Source: an uncultured Clostridia bacterium (GTDB lineage: Bacteria > Bacillota > Clostridia > Christensenellales > UBA1242). Taken from it: DNA of 54,766 nt. The stretch is from positions 1-54,766 of the forward strand of contig CANQRE010000001.1 in assembly GCA_947626175.1 (NCBI GenBank), given 5' to 3'. Numbering within the stretch: position 1 is the first letter of the stretch; each line of letters opens with the position of its first letter. This document shows, piece after piece, positions 34,201 through 42,307 of this stretch. The position numbers and the translations under genes were made by a program. The notes under the pieces were generated by a model. That model did no database searches. It was not told the DNA's origin and saw nothing but the letters and a program-made list of their open reading frames with translations.

Positions 34201-35777
34201 CAATTCCATCTCTTCCTCATGTTTTTGTGATTGATTGCAAAAAGAACTTGCTTGCAAATTATTTTAGCATTCATCGCCGAACAACCGACAACGATATGCT
34301 TTTTGAAATTGCTCTTTATGGAGCAAAGGATAATGGAAAAAATCAAGCTCCAAGCAGCGAAGAATATGTTTGCTTGTTTGACGGCGAGCTTGAAAATCCA
34401 AAACTGACGACCTACAAAATTCAATTTGAAAAGGACCTTTTCAGATATTTCAAACTTGTTGTGAAGAAAAACAAATCGCACACTGTGATCAGGGAAGTGT
34501 CGGCAGGATTTGAAACAGATTTAAATCAAACGGTCAAGCCAAGCAGCTTTGAAAAACGAAACGATGGATTTAAGGAAAACAAGGCAAACGGAAAACTTTC
34601 AACCGAAAAGCAATCTGCCGTTTATGAGTTTGAATTTTTGGGCTCAGGATTTGATGTTTTTGCTGACACTGCTCCAGAATATGGAAGCGCCGATGTGTTT
34701 GTGGACAATAACCTTGTTGGACAAATCGATTTGTCAGACAAACTTATTTTCAACAAATGCGTTTTCACTCTTTCAAATCTTTCAGTAAAAAGCCACAGCG
34801 TGAAAATTGTGACAACTTCAAACAAACAGTTCAACATTTCATTTGTCAATGTCACATATGCTGTTCCTGTTGAGGCGGAGGACTATCCAACTTTGGGCAA
34901 AGATTATGGCGACAAATCGCCGTTGCTGTTTGACGATCAGTGGAAAACGTTGATTGCAAATCACAAAAATCTTTCACGAATTGACTTTTTGAAAGCCGAG
35001 CCAAAAGGATATGAGGACACGCTTGTTCGACTAAACACTTTCATTCGTGTTTATCAAAAAAAGGATGATCAAAATCAAATTGCATTTGTGTATCCAGGCA
35101 CAATTGTCGCGCCAAGTGATTGTTCATTTTTGTTTGCGGGATGTGAAAAACTTGAAGCGATAAACTTTGAAAATTTTGACACATCATCGATGACGCTTGC
35201 TTTGTCAATGTTCTATGGCTGTCAGTCGCTCACCGAACTTGATCTTTCAGGCTTTGATACACAAAAAACGCTGTGCTTTAGCAAAGCTTTTGAAAACTGC
35301 ACAAGCTTGCACAAACTTAACATTTCAAGCTTTGTTGTTTCAAAGCAGGCACAAACCACTGACCTACTGAAAGGATGCGAAAATTTGTTTGAAATAGATG
35401 TTCCGCAGGTGTTTGAAAACAAACTTGGCCTTGCAAAGAACTTTGTTGACTATCAAACAAAAATGTTCTCCACAGAGATTTCTTCAAAAAACGCAGGGCA
35501 CACAATGTTTTTGCATGAAGATCACACTTACACCCATTTTGACCTTGTTCCTGCAACGCGTGACGAAGGCGGAATCAAGGAGCATGACGAATGCGTTTGC
35601 GGTAGAATTGTGATAGACGGAAAAGGCGTGAGCAGAGAAAGCCTTGCAATTGAGCCAAAGGGCTACGGCGACATAATTGCTGGCGTGACAGTTCCTTGCG
35701 CGGTGCTGGCAATTGGCGGAATAACTTTTGTTGCCATCCGCTCCAAAAACAAAAAATCTAAAAAGAAATCAAAATAA
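31206..35777 (+). CDS. Secreted M60-like metalloprotease with discoidin-like and BspA-like repeats
   Basis: This 1523-residue protein has an N-terminal signal/membrane segment (about 19-45). The zinc motif HELGH is at 491-495 with a downstream glutamate in GEVWNNTL (Glu519), matching the M60/enhancin spacing; M60 enzymes cleave mucin-type glycoproteins. Residues about 965-1100 resemble an F5/8 type C (discoidin) carbohydrate-binding domain (ALVDGNMSTIFHS, FSIHRRTTD). Residues about 1300-1400 are BspA/DUF285 leucine-rich repeats (MFYGCQSLTELDLSGFDT). A C-terminal helix (about 1487-1510) with a KKSKKK tail anchors it; no LPXTG is present. Probably attacks or binds host mucus. Confidence 0.88.
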   Translation: MKKNPFAKRTNVFEKNLLQRVFISLICFMYFFSVSLGSFSQTLGREISSFAEESENLQSDGIVRPEDISEGLSRKSFEDIEGRRVTLRQPYMEVTDTDVRRTKADLLSDEFQFIDPQTGEPYVGLGQENAKINFAEFGTLNSDTDPMYPKRGLENNSEGKYFNAFQKYMLLRQAWFYRTKQAARDIENNSLKKHPAADGIYGQIADSAKAVKKTIISDPIYKTPLTTGLYLVPGEVAVVTVSGLNEGQTVELTTHQQDSLGYDGSIPKDFVPDESYNGLISTEKYFRYWDSILIKEAQEAFEQKRTPNYTQYDFGLNSQWQFQNQKVPCMGSSFVLKGNGTFKIGSIYGGPLFLQPTSSNVTLTIEGAVETPHYILGVTTKDEFEASLRNAPGLIATLDVENGLLVGLSEHMRKCDDIEKIAYFWHSVFAINESLNGRAYNYNITMAYDLHVPAGEAVALSGSFAAQPQQWFGVCMNYKTLTTQGNWGTFHELGHIQAKTYGVNWGMCSSNCPNPCEGEVWNNTLIILAYAMLCNMDPRVTYVEHGEFVHPFTVVKRSMSVQKVDDYHNFSGTPGEHFDQLSLYATLIHSFGPERFVDFFYTYKVNPSYCTNARADFIYRIGLVDHVNIFDWINTNYYGNVTENDFSSEQLEYLKSLPVFYPIAYEWANGINGNETARKYDVDGKYQTIFNLSKQSFASPKDFEIVEVSQPKYGTIKYEQEKQRAIYTPPAIVVESDSFDIVVSTFGGRIVSLNVRMNLVYNGAHVEVFKLSEDYGKNVDQVIETFKDAEPDRTEESLVAGKAEFNSDELEYYRIKFKFKALEAGFYKFTACGDDGKEVFFSKNGEYIKNGAGQIKYSGVNSYVAFDAPDNNFASTYLDKGEEVDIVCHLMNWGGRGLARVGVVFPGANQVVDIPAENMTNALVSKQEEEQAKQFKGWQPKFLDSIKDQSMAYEEDKTDWQVIECPDYQVYAEYNGLGAKALVDGNMSTIFHSRHSGGPIPSLPHVFVIDCKKNLLANYFSIHRRTTDNDMLFEIALYGAKDNGKNQAPSSEEYVCLFDGELENPKLTTYKIQFEKDLFRYFKLVVKKNKSHTVIREVSAGFETDLNQTVKPSSFEKRNDGFKENKANGKLSTEKQSAVYEFEFLGSGFDVFADTAPEYGSADVFVDNNLVGQIDLSDKLIFNKCVFTLSNLSVKSHSVKIVTTSNKQFNISFVNVTYAVPVEAEDYPTLGKDYGDKSPLLFDDQWKTLIANHKNLSRIDFLKAEPKGYEDTLVRLNTFIRVYQKKDDQNQIAFVYPGTIVAPSDCSFLFAGCEKLEAINFENFDTSSMTLALSMFYGCQSLTELDLSGFDTQKTLCFSKAFENCTSLHKLNISSFVVSKQAQTTDLLKGCENLFEIDVPQVFENKLGLAKNFVDYQTKMFSTEISSKNAGHTMFLHEDHTYTHFDLVPATRDEGGIKEHDECVCGRIVIDGKGVSRESLAIEPKGYGDIIAGVTVPCAVLAIGGITFVAIRSKNKKSKKKSK

Positions 35778-35817
35778 CGAAAAACAGTTTAAAGTTTAAA
35801 AGGCAAAAAAGTCATTT

Positions 35818-35846
35818 AAAAGGCGGCTTAAGCTGCCTTTTTTTGT
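35818..35846 (+). terminator. Intrinsic terminator
   Basis: AAAAGGCGGC (35818-35827), loop TTAA, GCTGCCTTTT (35832-35841) with one G-T pair, then T residues. Confidence 0.85.
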
Positions 35847-35909
35847 TATTAAGCAAAAATAAAACAAACAACGACTTGTTTAAAAAGACGTGATTCGACA
35901 AAAATAAAT

Positions 35910-35939
35910 TTGACATAAAAAATTTTAATGTGATATAAT
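35910..35939 (+). promoter_or_regulatory. Promoter
   Basis: TTGACA (35910-35915), 18-base spacer, TATAAT (35934-35939). It excludes the ATG at 35942 as a start and supports the one at 35960. Confidence 0.75.
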
Positions 35940-35959
35940 CAATGAAAAGGAGCTTTCCA

Positions 35960-36346
35960 ATGGACGTAGAAAAAATAAAAGAACTTATTGACGATTTGGC
36001 AGAATATAAAAATGACGGCGAGTTCAATCGCATGTTGTTGGAGCTCAAAATTTTGGCCTATGGACGCACATATTTTTCGCCACACATGCTTGAACGTGCC
36101 ACAAAAATTTGTTTTTATGATTACATACAGGAAATTTTGGACAATGTTTTCAAGCCACGCCCAGAAGATTACAAGCCAAGCGATTACAAATTTACGCCAA
36201 TGGAATCAAACAGCTTTGTGCTTGAATGGCTGACAAAACTTCTTTGCAAAAAAGTTTTGGAAAAAAAGGAAATCACAAATCTGGAAATAGATTACAGCCA
36301 AGACGTGTCAACAATAATTGACTTGGTAAGGCAAGCAATCGATTAA
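35960..36346 (+). CDS. Small hypothetical protein
   Basis: 128 residues from the ATG at 35960, which has AAAGGAG at a good distance; an in-frame ATG at 35942 lies inside the promoter region and is rejected. It is mostly helical, acidic at the start (MDVEKIKELIDDLAEYKNDGEF) and aromatic-rich in the middle (KICFYDYIQEILD). No membrane segment. I do not recognise the family. It is a single-gene unit with its own promoter and terminator. Confidence 0.7.
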   Translation: MDVEKIKELIDDLAEYKNDGEFNRMLLELKILAYGRTYFSPHMLERATKICFYDYIQEILDNVFKPRPEDYKPSDYKFTPMESNSFVLEWLTKLLCKKVLEKKEITNLEIDYSQDVSTIIDLVRQAID

Positions 36347-36360
36347 TGATCAAACAAAAA

Positions 36361-36390
36361 AAACAAGCACAACGCTTGTTTTTTTTGTGA
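36361..36390. terminator. Intrinsic terminator, possibly bidirectional
   Basis: AAACAAGC (36361-36368), loop ACAAC, GCTTGTTT (36374-36381) and a T-run. It lies between convergent genes ending at 36346 and 36415. Confidence 0.88.
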
Positions 36391-36414
36391 AAAATTTTAA
36401 TTTTTGACAAAAGT

Positions 36415-37224
36415 TTAGTTTTTGCCTTGTATAGTTTCAGGCTGAGATATGCCTTTTGTGACAGAATAAAACTCGTCAACAACATCCACAAATTCCTTTG
36501 GAAGTTTTGTTAGCGCTTTTTGTTTTAGATCTTCATCTATGCCAAACATTGCCTCGGCCATGCTTCCAACAATGCAAGCGTTTGTGTCAGTGTCGCCGCC
36601 AAAAGAAATTGCTTTTTCAATTGCCTCAGGAAAGGAATTTGACTCAAACAAAGAAAACAGGCAAACGTCAATCGTGTCGGCGCAGGTGTAATTAAAACTT
36701 TTTAGGTCAGGCTTTTTTATTTTTAAATCAAGCTTTTGGATTATCTCACTTTTGCTCAATCCCTGATTTGCATAAAAAATTATCAGTGCAATTTTTGTTG
36801 CACAGTCCACCGCTTCTTTTGAGTTGTGAGATGGAATTGTTGCAAGGCGTGCATGTTTTTTGACATCTTCTTCAGTTGTAAAAAAGTTGCCAACGGGTGA
36901 AATTCGCATCATCGCCCCGTTGCCGTGGCTACTGCCAATTTTGTTGCTTTTTGCCCAGTTTAAAAAATTTGGCGAAAACATCGTTTTGAAATATGCAACG
37001 TTTTTTGGGATTTGCGACTGAAATTTTAACGCATATTGTTTAAGCGTTTTGGCATAATCCTTGCCGTGCAATATTGCATCGGCGATTGCAACCGTCAAAA
37101 TTGTGTCGTCACTAAAAAACGCATCATCTTCAATAATGTTTTTTATTTTCACTGTGCTGTGCTTTTGAACTTGGCCATATTCATAAATCGACCCAGCCAG
37201 GTCACCAATAATTGCTCCAAGCAT
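36415..37224 (-). CDS. ADP-ribosylglycohydrolase family protein (DraG-like)
   Basis: The 269-residue protein carries the two metal-binding clusters of the family: FFSDDTILT near residue 38 and FGGDTDTNACIVGSMAEA near 215, plus the N-terminal GAIIGDLAGSIYE. Such enzymes remove ADP-ribose from proteins or other targets using two Mg2+. The start at 37224 has AAGGAGAA before it; a 38-codon upstream extension is rejected because it has no ribosome site and is low complexity. The substrate is unknown, and no ADP-ribosyltransferase partner is visible nearby. Confidence 0.9.
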   Translation of the reverse strand: MLGAIIGDLAGSIYEYGQVQKHSTVKIKNIIEDDAFFSDDTILTVAIADAILHGKDYAKTLKQYALKFQSQIPKNVAYFKTMFSPNFLNWAKSNKIGSSHGNGAMMRISPVGNFFTTEEDVKKHARLATIPSHNSKEAVDCATKIALIIFYANQGLSKSEIIQKLDLKIKKPDLKSFNYTCADTIDVCLFSLFESNSFPEAIEKAISFGGDTDTNACIVGSMAEAMFGIDEDLKQKALTKLPKEFVDVVDEFYSVTKGISQPETIQGKN

Positions 37225-37396
37225 GGTTTTTCTCCTTGCTTTCAATTTTAGCACAATCGGGCAAGAAAATCCATTCAACAAGCAAAAAAACAAATAAAGA
37301 AATCCATCAAATTTTGTTTGTTTAAATTTGCTTGACAAGCAGCGGAAGCAAGTTTTATTCTAAAAATGTTTAAATTTAGCATAAAAGGAGAGGGAT

Positions 37397-37903
37397 ATGG
37401 CTAAAGAAAAATGGGATGTTTACACCCGCGATTTCACAAAAACAAAAAAGAAGGTTTGCCGCGGCGACAAGCTTAAGGATGACGAATATCACATGGTGGT
37501 CAACGCGTGGATTGAAAATGACAAAAATCAGTTTTTGATCACTCAGCGTGTTGCAACAAAGCCGCATGGCCTTATGTGGGAATGCACAGGCGGCTCGGCA
37601 CTTGCAGGGGAGAGCGACATTGACGCTTGTGTTAGAGAAATTAAGGAAGAACTTGGCATTGACATTGACAAAACTTCGGCAAAATTTTTGGGAATGACAA
37701 CGAGATATTACAAAAATTGCCCAGACATTTTGAGAGTTTACATATTTAGGGACAACACTCCACTTAAAAACGTGACAATTCAGCAGGAAGAAGTTGCGGC
37801 GGCACAATGGGCAAGCAAAAAAACAATCTTGAAACTTATTGAAGAAAAAAAGTTTGAAGCAAATGCTTTTGTCAAAGACGCGCTTGATTGCAAAGCAAAA
37901 TAA
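37397..37903 (+). CDS. Nudix hydrolase
   Basis: The 168-residue protein has a complete Nudix box: Gly66, Glu72, Arg80-Glu81, Glu84-Glu85 and Gly87 fit G-x5-E-x7-REUXEEXGU. Upstream HMVVNAWIENDKNQFLITQR and HGLMWECTGG are typical of the subfamily annotated as house-cleaning NUDIX or isopentenyl-diphosphate isomerase-like enzymes. It hydrolyses a nucleoside diphosphate-linked compound that cannot be named. A promoter (TTGACA at 37332, TATTCT at 37356) and AAAGGAGAGGG precede it. It may be a nucleotide sanitation enzyme. Confidence 0.92.
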   Translation: MAKEKWDVYTRDFTKTKKKVCRGDKLKDDEYHMVVNAWIENDKNQFLITQRVATKPHGLMWECTGGSALAGESDIDACVREIKEELGIDIDKTSAKFLGMTTRYYKNCPDILRVYIFRDNTPLKNVTIQQEEVAAAQWASKKTILKLIEEKKFEANAFVKDALDCKAK

Positions 37904-37919
37904 TTTTCAAACTTAATGT

Positions 37920-37952
37920 TAAAAAAAGCGACAAATTTTGCCGCTTTTTTTG
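37920..37952. terminator. Bidirectional intrinsic terminator
   Basis: AAAAAAAGCG and CGCTTTTTTT pair around an 11-base loop, between the convergent Nudix and phosphatase genes. Confidence 0.85.
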
Positions 37953-37975
37953 TTTTAAATTTGTTTGTCAAGATG

Positions 37976-38551
37976 TCAAATGGAAGGGCTGTTTTTTTGT
38001 TTTTCAATATTTTCAGTCGAATTATCAAATTCAAGAAGGCTTGAGTTTTTGATTTTAATGTTTTTCAAGTTACCGTCATTAGGGAAGCCGTTAAAGTAAC
38101 ACGAAATCAGCCTTCCAATTCCATAATGCGAAACAACCAAAATGTTTTTATCTGCGTGCTTTGAGCAAATCTCATCCAAAAAATCTGCAACGCGCGAATA
38201 AGCACTTTCAAGCGTTTCGCCATATTCAGGATTGGACCAGTTTTTCATGTTCCATCTTTCATCATCTCGCTCATCAATAGGTTGCCCTTCCAGTTTGCCA
38301 TCACCGCGCTCAGTCAGCCTTGAATCATAGCAAATTTCCATATTTTTGTGAAATTTTGCAATTTCTGCCATCGTTTGGCTCGCTCGCTTGAGCGGCGAAC
38401 AAAAAGCAATGTCAATAGCCTTGTCCTTCAAAACTTCAGCAATTTCCTTTGCCTGCATAGTTCCATTTGCATTCAATGGCGAATCTATTTGCCCAGCAAA
38501 TATTTTTTTGACATTGTTGTCAGTTTGACCATGTCGAACAAACAAAAGCAT
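37976..38551 (-). CDS. Histidine phosphatase (phosphoglycerate mutase) family protein
   Basis: The 191-residue protein begins MLLFVRHGQTDNN with the catalytic RHG (His7), followed by the LNANGTMQA segment, FCSPLKRASQT, LTERGDGKLEGQ and the second histidine in VVSHYG. This is the cofactor-dependent histidine phosphatase family. Length and the ERGDG region suggest a broad-specificity phosphatase, not a glycolytic mutase. The ATG has AGGAGG upstream. A strong promoter lies 120 bases upstream, leaving a leader of about 110 bases with no clear function. Confidence 0.9.
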   Translation of the reverse strand: MLLFVRHGQTDNNVKKIFAGQIDSPLNANGTMQAKEIAEVLKDKAIDIAFCSPLKRASQTMAEIAKFHKNMEICYDSRLTERGDGKLEGQPIDERDDERWNMKNWSNPEYGETLESAYSRVADFLDEICSKHADKNILVVSHYGIGRLISCYFNGFPNDGNLKNIKIKNSSLLEFDNSTENIEKQKNSPSI

Positions 38552-38670
38552 ATAAACCTCCTGTGTTTAAAAAAACATGTGGAATAATTAAACTTGCAAT
38601 TGACAATCTGAAAGATCAATAACCTTTAAAAATGATCTTGTGATTTCGTGATCTCTCCCTGTTTTTTTTG

Positions 38671-38699
38671 ATTATAATACAATTTGTGGCGGTTGTCAA
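38671..38699 (-). promoter_or_regulatory. Consensus leftward promoter
   Basis: TTGACA (38699-38694), 17-base spacer, TATAAT (38676-38671), both perfect. It drives the phosphatase gene leftward. Confidence 0.85.
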
Positions 38700-38781
38700 T
38701 GTTAAATGTTGCAGCTATAATGTTGATTGGCTTATCTTGCTTTAAATTTAAAATTGTAACAAAATTTTAGTTATTGTTAAT

Positions 38782-38810
38782 TTGCTTTATTATAAAGATT
38801 TTGTTATACT
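38782..38810 (+). promoter_or_regulatory. Candidate promoter of the helicase-radical SAM-MazG operon
   Basis: TTGCTT (38782-38787), 17-base spacer, TATACT (38805-38810), about 55 bases before the preferred start at 38866. The match is moderate. Confidence 0.45.
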
Positions 38811-38865
38811 ACAAATGATAAGACTTGGTCATTTATTTTCTTGTTGTTTGATGGAGATGGCGATA

Positions 38866-40653
38866 ATGGAAAAATATAAATATATACAACTAGACGTAAA
38901 AAATAGTCAATTGCTTGGTTTAGAAAATCTTAGCAACAATTACAGAAGAGTTTTAAAAGGGGATGTCGATTTAAACACCAATATAATTTACATCTACAAA
39001 TCCACAAAAACCAAAAAAATTTATATTGGACAAACAAGCAATTTTATACAAAGGCATGCGCAACACTATAATGGCAGCGATGAAAAATTTTTAAAAGCTA
39101 AATTTGATAAAGTTATCGTGCTCTTGTCTGGATTATTCAATGGTTCGGCGTTGGATGATGTGGAGGGGCAGCTTATAACATATTTCAATGCCGATTCAGC
39201 GAATTTAAGAAAAGCCAACGTTTTATATGACAACATAGTAATTAACGGCAACAGAGGAAACAAAACTTCCGCATATTTAGAAAAAGAGAAAATTGCTTGC
39301 GACGTTGTTTTGCCGTTTTGGGAAAAGGTCCTTTATCCAAATGGATGGGTTTCGACACCGACTTTGGAGGAGTTGAAAAACAAGGCCTTAGTGAAATATA
39401 GTCCAATAAAAACGTTAACAAATGAACAAGACCAATTGATAACAGAAATCATCAAAAACCCTAAAGACAATTACGTAATCAATGGTGATGCGGGCACTGG
39501 CAAAACAGTTCTGCTAACAAATTTGGTGGCACGTCTGTTAAAAGAAAAAACAAAAATCCAGATTGGTGTTGTTGTGCAAAAGAATTGGATAAAAACAGGC
39601 CGCGAAATTTTTAAAATATTCGATATAAGCTCTAACAATTTATTGGTTGCAACCTCCACAACGATAATAAATAGTGGGAAGACTTTTGATGTCATCATTG
39701 TTGATGAGGCTCACAAATTGTCAAGAAGAGGGAACAAACAGATGAGCTCATTTAATCAAGTTTATAAAAAACAAAAATATGTCAATTGTGAATCACATCT
39801 TGAAATTTTACAAAAACTTGGCAAGCAAATTATATTGATGTATGATGTTTTACAAGCAATTCGCCCAGCCAATATTTCGAGAGACAAATTCATAAATCTA
39901 ACAAAGAATTATAGAAAAAGATTTTTGACGGCACAATTTCGAATTCAAACAACAAAAGAAAAACACTACACTGCTGAAGACTATATAAATGGAATTAAAC
40001 ACTTATTATATAAAGACACAGGATTACTTAATTCTAAATTAACTCTGTTTAACCCAAATTTTGATAGGGGTGTTTTTAATGACCATTCAGAGGAGGCATA
40101 TTTTGGTTATTATTCCACTGAACCAATTCATAATATTATGAAATGGCTTGAAGAAGACAAAATTTTTCATCCCGAACACACAAATAGGTTGCTTGCGGGT
40201 CTAGTCGAAAAATGGGGAATAAAAGACGGAAAAAACATAAACAAAAAACATTTTATTGAAGGAGATATTCAAATGCGTTGGAATTCCACTCAAAACGATT
40301 GGATAAACATAAAAGACAAAGACGCGGAAGAACAAGTTGGTTCAGTTTTCGCTGTTCAAGGAATTGATTTAAACAAGGTGGGAGTGCTTATTGGTGACGA
40401 CTTGCAAGTTAATAAAAACGGACATCTTTATGGAGAACCTAAAAATCTTTTAAATAACAATTGTAAATTTAGCAGAAAAGATATTGCAAATTTAAAAAAC
40501 AAATTTGAATTCACTTTGTTTGTATTGAACATGTACTATGTGCTTTTAACACGTGGAATAGATGGCGTAAGAATTGGTTTTTGGAAAAATGAACATTTCC
40601 AAAAATATTTGGAAGACACGTTAACTATAAAAAGTTTTAAGGAGAAGAAATGA
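38866..40653 (+). CDS. GIY-YIG nuclease fused to a DUF2075 (Schlafen-like) helicase
   Basis: A 595-residue protein with two modules. Residues about 33-125 form a GIY-YIG-like nuclease domain (IIYIYKSTKTKKIYIGQT, then an arginine/histidine helix FIQRHAQHY). Residues about 190-595 are a superfamily 1 ATPase of the DUF2075 type: Walker A GDAGTGKT (about 208-215), Walker B VIIVDEAHKL, and C-terminal VQGIDLNKVGVLIGDDL with NMYYVLLTRGIDG (motif VI). The start is chosen for a GGAG nine bases upstream; ATGs at 38851 and 38857 are alternatives. It is coupled (ATGA) to the next gene. Probably a nucleic-acid-cutting motor. Confidence 0.88.
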   Translation: MEKYKYIQLDVKNSQLLGLENLSNNYRRVLKGDVDLNTNIIYIYKSTKTKKIYIGQTSNFIQRHAQHYNGSDEKFLKAKFDKVIVLLSGLFNGSALDDVEGQLITYFNADSANLRKANVLYDNIVINGNRGNKTSAYLEKEKIACDVVLPFWEKVLYPNGWVSTPTLEELKNKALVKYSPIKTLTNEQDQLITEIIKNPKDNYVINGDAGTGKTVLLTNLVARLLKEKTKIQIGVVVQKNWIKTGREIFKIFDISSNNLLVATSTTIINSGKTFDVIIVDEAHKLSRRGNKQMSSFNQVYKKQKYVNCESHLEILQKLGKQIILMYDVLQAIRPANISRDKFINLTKNYRKRFLTAQFRIQTTKEKHYTAEDYINGIKHLLYKDTGLLNSKLTLFNPNFDRGVFNDHSEEAYFGYYSTEPIHNIMKWLEEDKIFHPEHTNRLLAGLVEKWGIKDGKNINKKHFIEGDIQMRWNSTQNDWINIKDKDAEEQVGSVFAVQGIDLNKVGVLIGDDLQVNKNGHLYGEPKNLLNNNCKFSRKDIANLKNKFEFTLFVLNMYYVLLTRGIDGVRIGFWKNEHFQKYLEDTLTIKSFKEKK

Positions 40654-41948
40654 AAGAGTTTAAAGCTTTTTACAAAGTTGTCGAAGGGAAAGAAGGAGAG
40701 AGATGTCACTACTCCACAAGATTAGATACATATGGTTGCGGATGTTTCCATAATTGTAAATATTGCTATGCAAAATCTTTGCTGGCCTTTCGTGGCTTGT
40801 GGAATCCTGAAGAACCTAGTGTTGCTGATATAAAAAAGATCGAAAAAAAGATCAAAACCTTAAAAAAAGGCTCTGTTGTGAGGTTGGGTGGAATGACAGA
40901 CTGCTTTCAGCCATGTGAAGAACAACACAATGTCACTTATAACACCATAAAGTTGCTAAATGAAAGAGGTGTCCATTATTTAATTGTTACAAAATCAGAT
41001 TTAATAGCAACCGATAAATATATGAAAATTTTGGACAAAAATTTGGCTCATATTCAAATAACAGTAACAAGTACTGACGATAAAATTGCTGCGCAATATG
41101 AAAACGCAACGCCTCCAACAAAAAGAATAAAAGCCATTGAAAAACTCGGGGCCGAAGGTTTTGATGTGGCTATTAGAATAAGTCCATTTATCCCAGAATT
41201 TATTAATTTTGAAACGCTCAACAAAATCAAGTGCAAAAAAGCGATTGTGGAATTTTTGAGGGTTAACGCTTTTATTAAACGAACCTTCAATTTAGATTAC
41301 AGCTTATACACCCATAAAGAAGGTGGGTATTATCATTTGCCGTTGGAAACAAAGAAAAAGCTTTTAAAAAAAATAACTGGGTTTGAACAAATCAGTGTTT
41401 GCGAGGATTGCTCGGAAGCTTATAATTATTGGAAAAGCCATGTAAATTATAACCCAAGCGATTGTTGCAATCTTTCCTTTAATTCCTCCAAAAGTAAATA
41501 CATAGGAAACTTAAAATTGTTAAAAAACACAAAATATGGATTTTTAAGTTCGCAAAAATATTGTCCGGGCACTTCTTTGAATATAAAAAATTGGCTTAAA
41601 ACTCTTGATCCTGATGTTTGTGTTGTTTCAGGATTTCAAAGCAAACTGGAAAAAGAATTGCTTGATTTCCTTTTGCAAGAGAAGCGAAAGATAATCTTTG
41701 TGCTTTCTACTGACGTTTATGAAAAATGTCCACAAAAATTTAAAGAAGCTGTAAAAAATGGCAGCATGCTTATCATATCCCCGTTTGACACTCAACTGCG
41801 GATAAAAACCAGAAATGCTGCAAAAACAAGGAATAAATTTATTATTGAAATGGTGGACAAATTGTTTATCGGAGATTTAACATCAAACGGAATGCTTGAC
41901 ACAATGTTAAAGGACAAAACTTATTGCTTAATAGGAGAAAAAACATGA
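40650..41948 (+). CDS. SPL-like radical SAM protein with C-terminal DprA/SLOG-like domain
   Basis: The 432-residue protein begins with a radical SAM core. The cluster motif C-x3-C-x2-C is CFHNCKYC (Cys32, Cys36, Cys39), followed by a Y-A-K segment as in spore-photoproduct-lyase-like proteins, and RLGGMTDCFQPCE. Residues about 295-430 look like a different domain: YGFLSSQKYCPGT, then VVSGFQSKLEKELLDFLL, then LIISPFDTQ and RNKFIIEMVDKLFIGDL. This order (SGF, SPF, RN...D) resembles the DprA/SLOG Rossmann fold that binds DNA ends or nucleotides. The fusion of radical SAM and SLOG is an interpretation from motifs. It overlaps both neighbours in the operon by ATGA junctions. Confidence 0.75.
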   Translation: MKEFKAFYKVVEGKEGERCHYSTRLDTYGCGCFHNCKYCYAKSLLAFRGLWNPEEPSVADIKKIEKKIKTLKKGSVVRLGGMTDCFQPCEEQHNVTYNTIKLLNERGVHYLIVTKSDLIATDKYMKILDKNLAHIQITVTSTDDKIAAQYENATPPTKRIKAIEKLGAEGFDVAIRISPFIPEFINFETLNKIKCKKAIVEFLRVNAFIKRTFNLDYSLYTHKEGGYYHLPLETKKKLLKKITGFEQISVCEDCSEAYNYWKSHVNYNPSDCCNLSFNSSKSKYIGNLKLLKNTKYGFLSSQKYCPGTSLNIKNWLKTLDPDVCVVSGFQSKLEKELLDFLLQEKRKIIFVLSTDVYEKCPQKFKEAVKNGSMLIISPFDTQLRIKTRNAAKTRNKFIIEMVDKLFIGDLTSNGMLDTMLKDKTYCLIGEKT

Positions 41949-42307
41949 AAAACGATCAAAATGTTGCGGTAGCCAAATGTAAGGAACTTGTTAAAAATTT
42001 TTGTAGTGAAAGAGATTGGGATCAGTTTCATAATCCAAAAGAACTTGCAATAGGCATTTCCACTGAAGCCAACGAATTGCTTCAAATTTTTAGATTTAAG
42101 TCCGAAGAAGAAATGAATGCCATGCTTAATAGTGACAAAAGAAAAAAGATCGAAGAAGAACTTGCAGATGTGTTTTACTTTGTGCTTCGTTTTGCCCAAA
42201 TGAATGACATTGACTTATATACTATATTGTCCAACAAAATAGCTGTTAATAGTCAAAAATATCCTGTTGACAAAGCCAAAGGCAGCAATAAAAAATATAA
42301 CGAGTAG
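41945..42307 (+). CDS. MazG-like nucleotide pyrophosphohydrolase
   Basis: The 120-residue protein is all-helical with the MazG/dCTPase-type metal site: ISTEANELLQIFRF (first E-x2-x-E cluster) and KIEEELADVFYFVLRFAQ (second E-E-x-D cluster), with the ERDWDQFHNPKELA lead-in of the small XTP3TPA-like family. These enzymes hydrolyse (d)NTPs to monophosphates plus pyrophosphate. The start at 41945 has AGGAG and overlaps the radical SAM stop as ATGA. Third gene of the operon; a terminator lies at 42442. Confidence 0.88.
   Translation: MKNDQNVAVAKCKELVKNFCSERDWDQFHNPKELAIGISTEANELLQIFRFKSEEEMNAMLNSDKRKKIEEELADVFYFVLRFAQMNDIDLYTILSNKIAVNSQKYPVDKAKGSNKKYNE

Noticed and set aside
37225..37338. 38-codon extension of the ADP-ribosylglycohydrolase
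   Set aside because: Low-complexity sequence without a ribosome site; the family N-terminus starts at MLGAIIGD.
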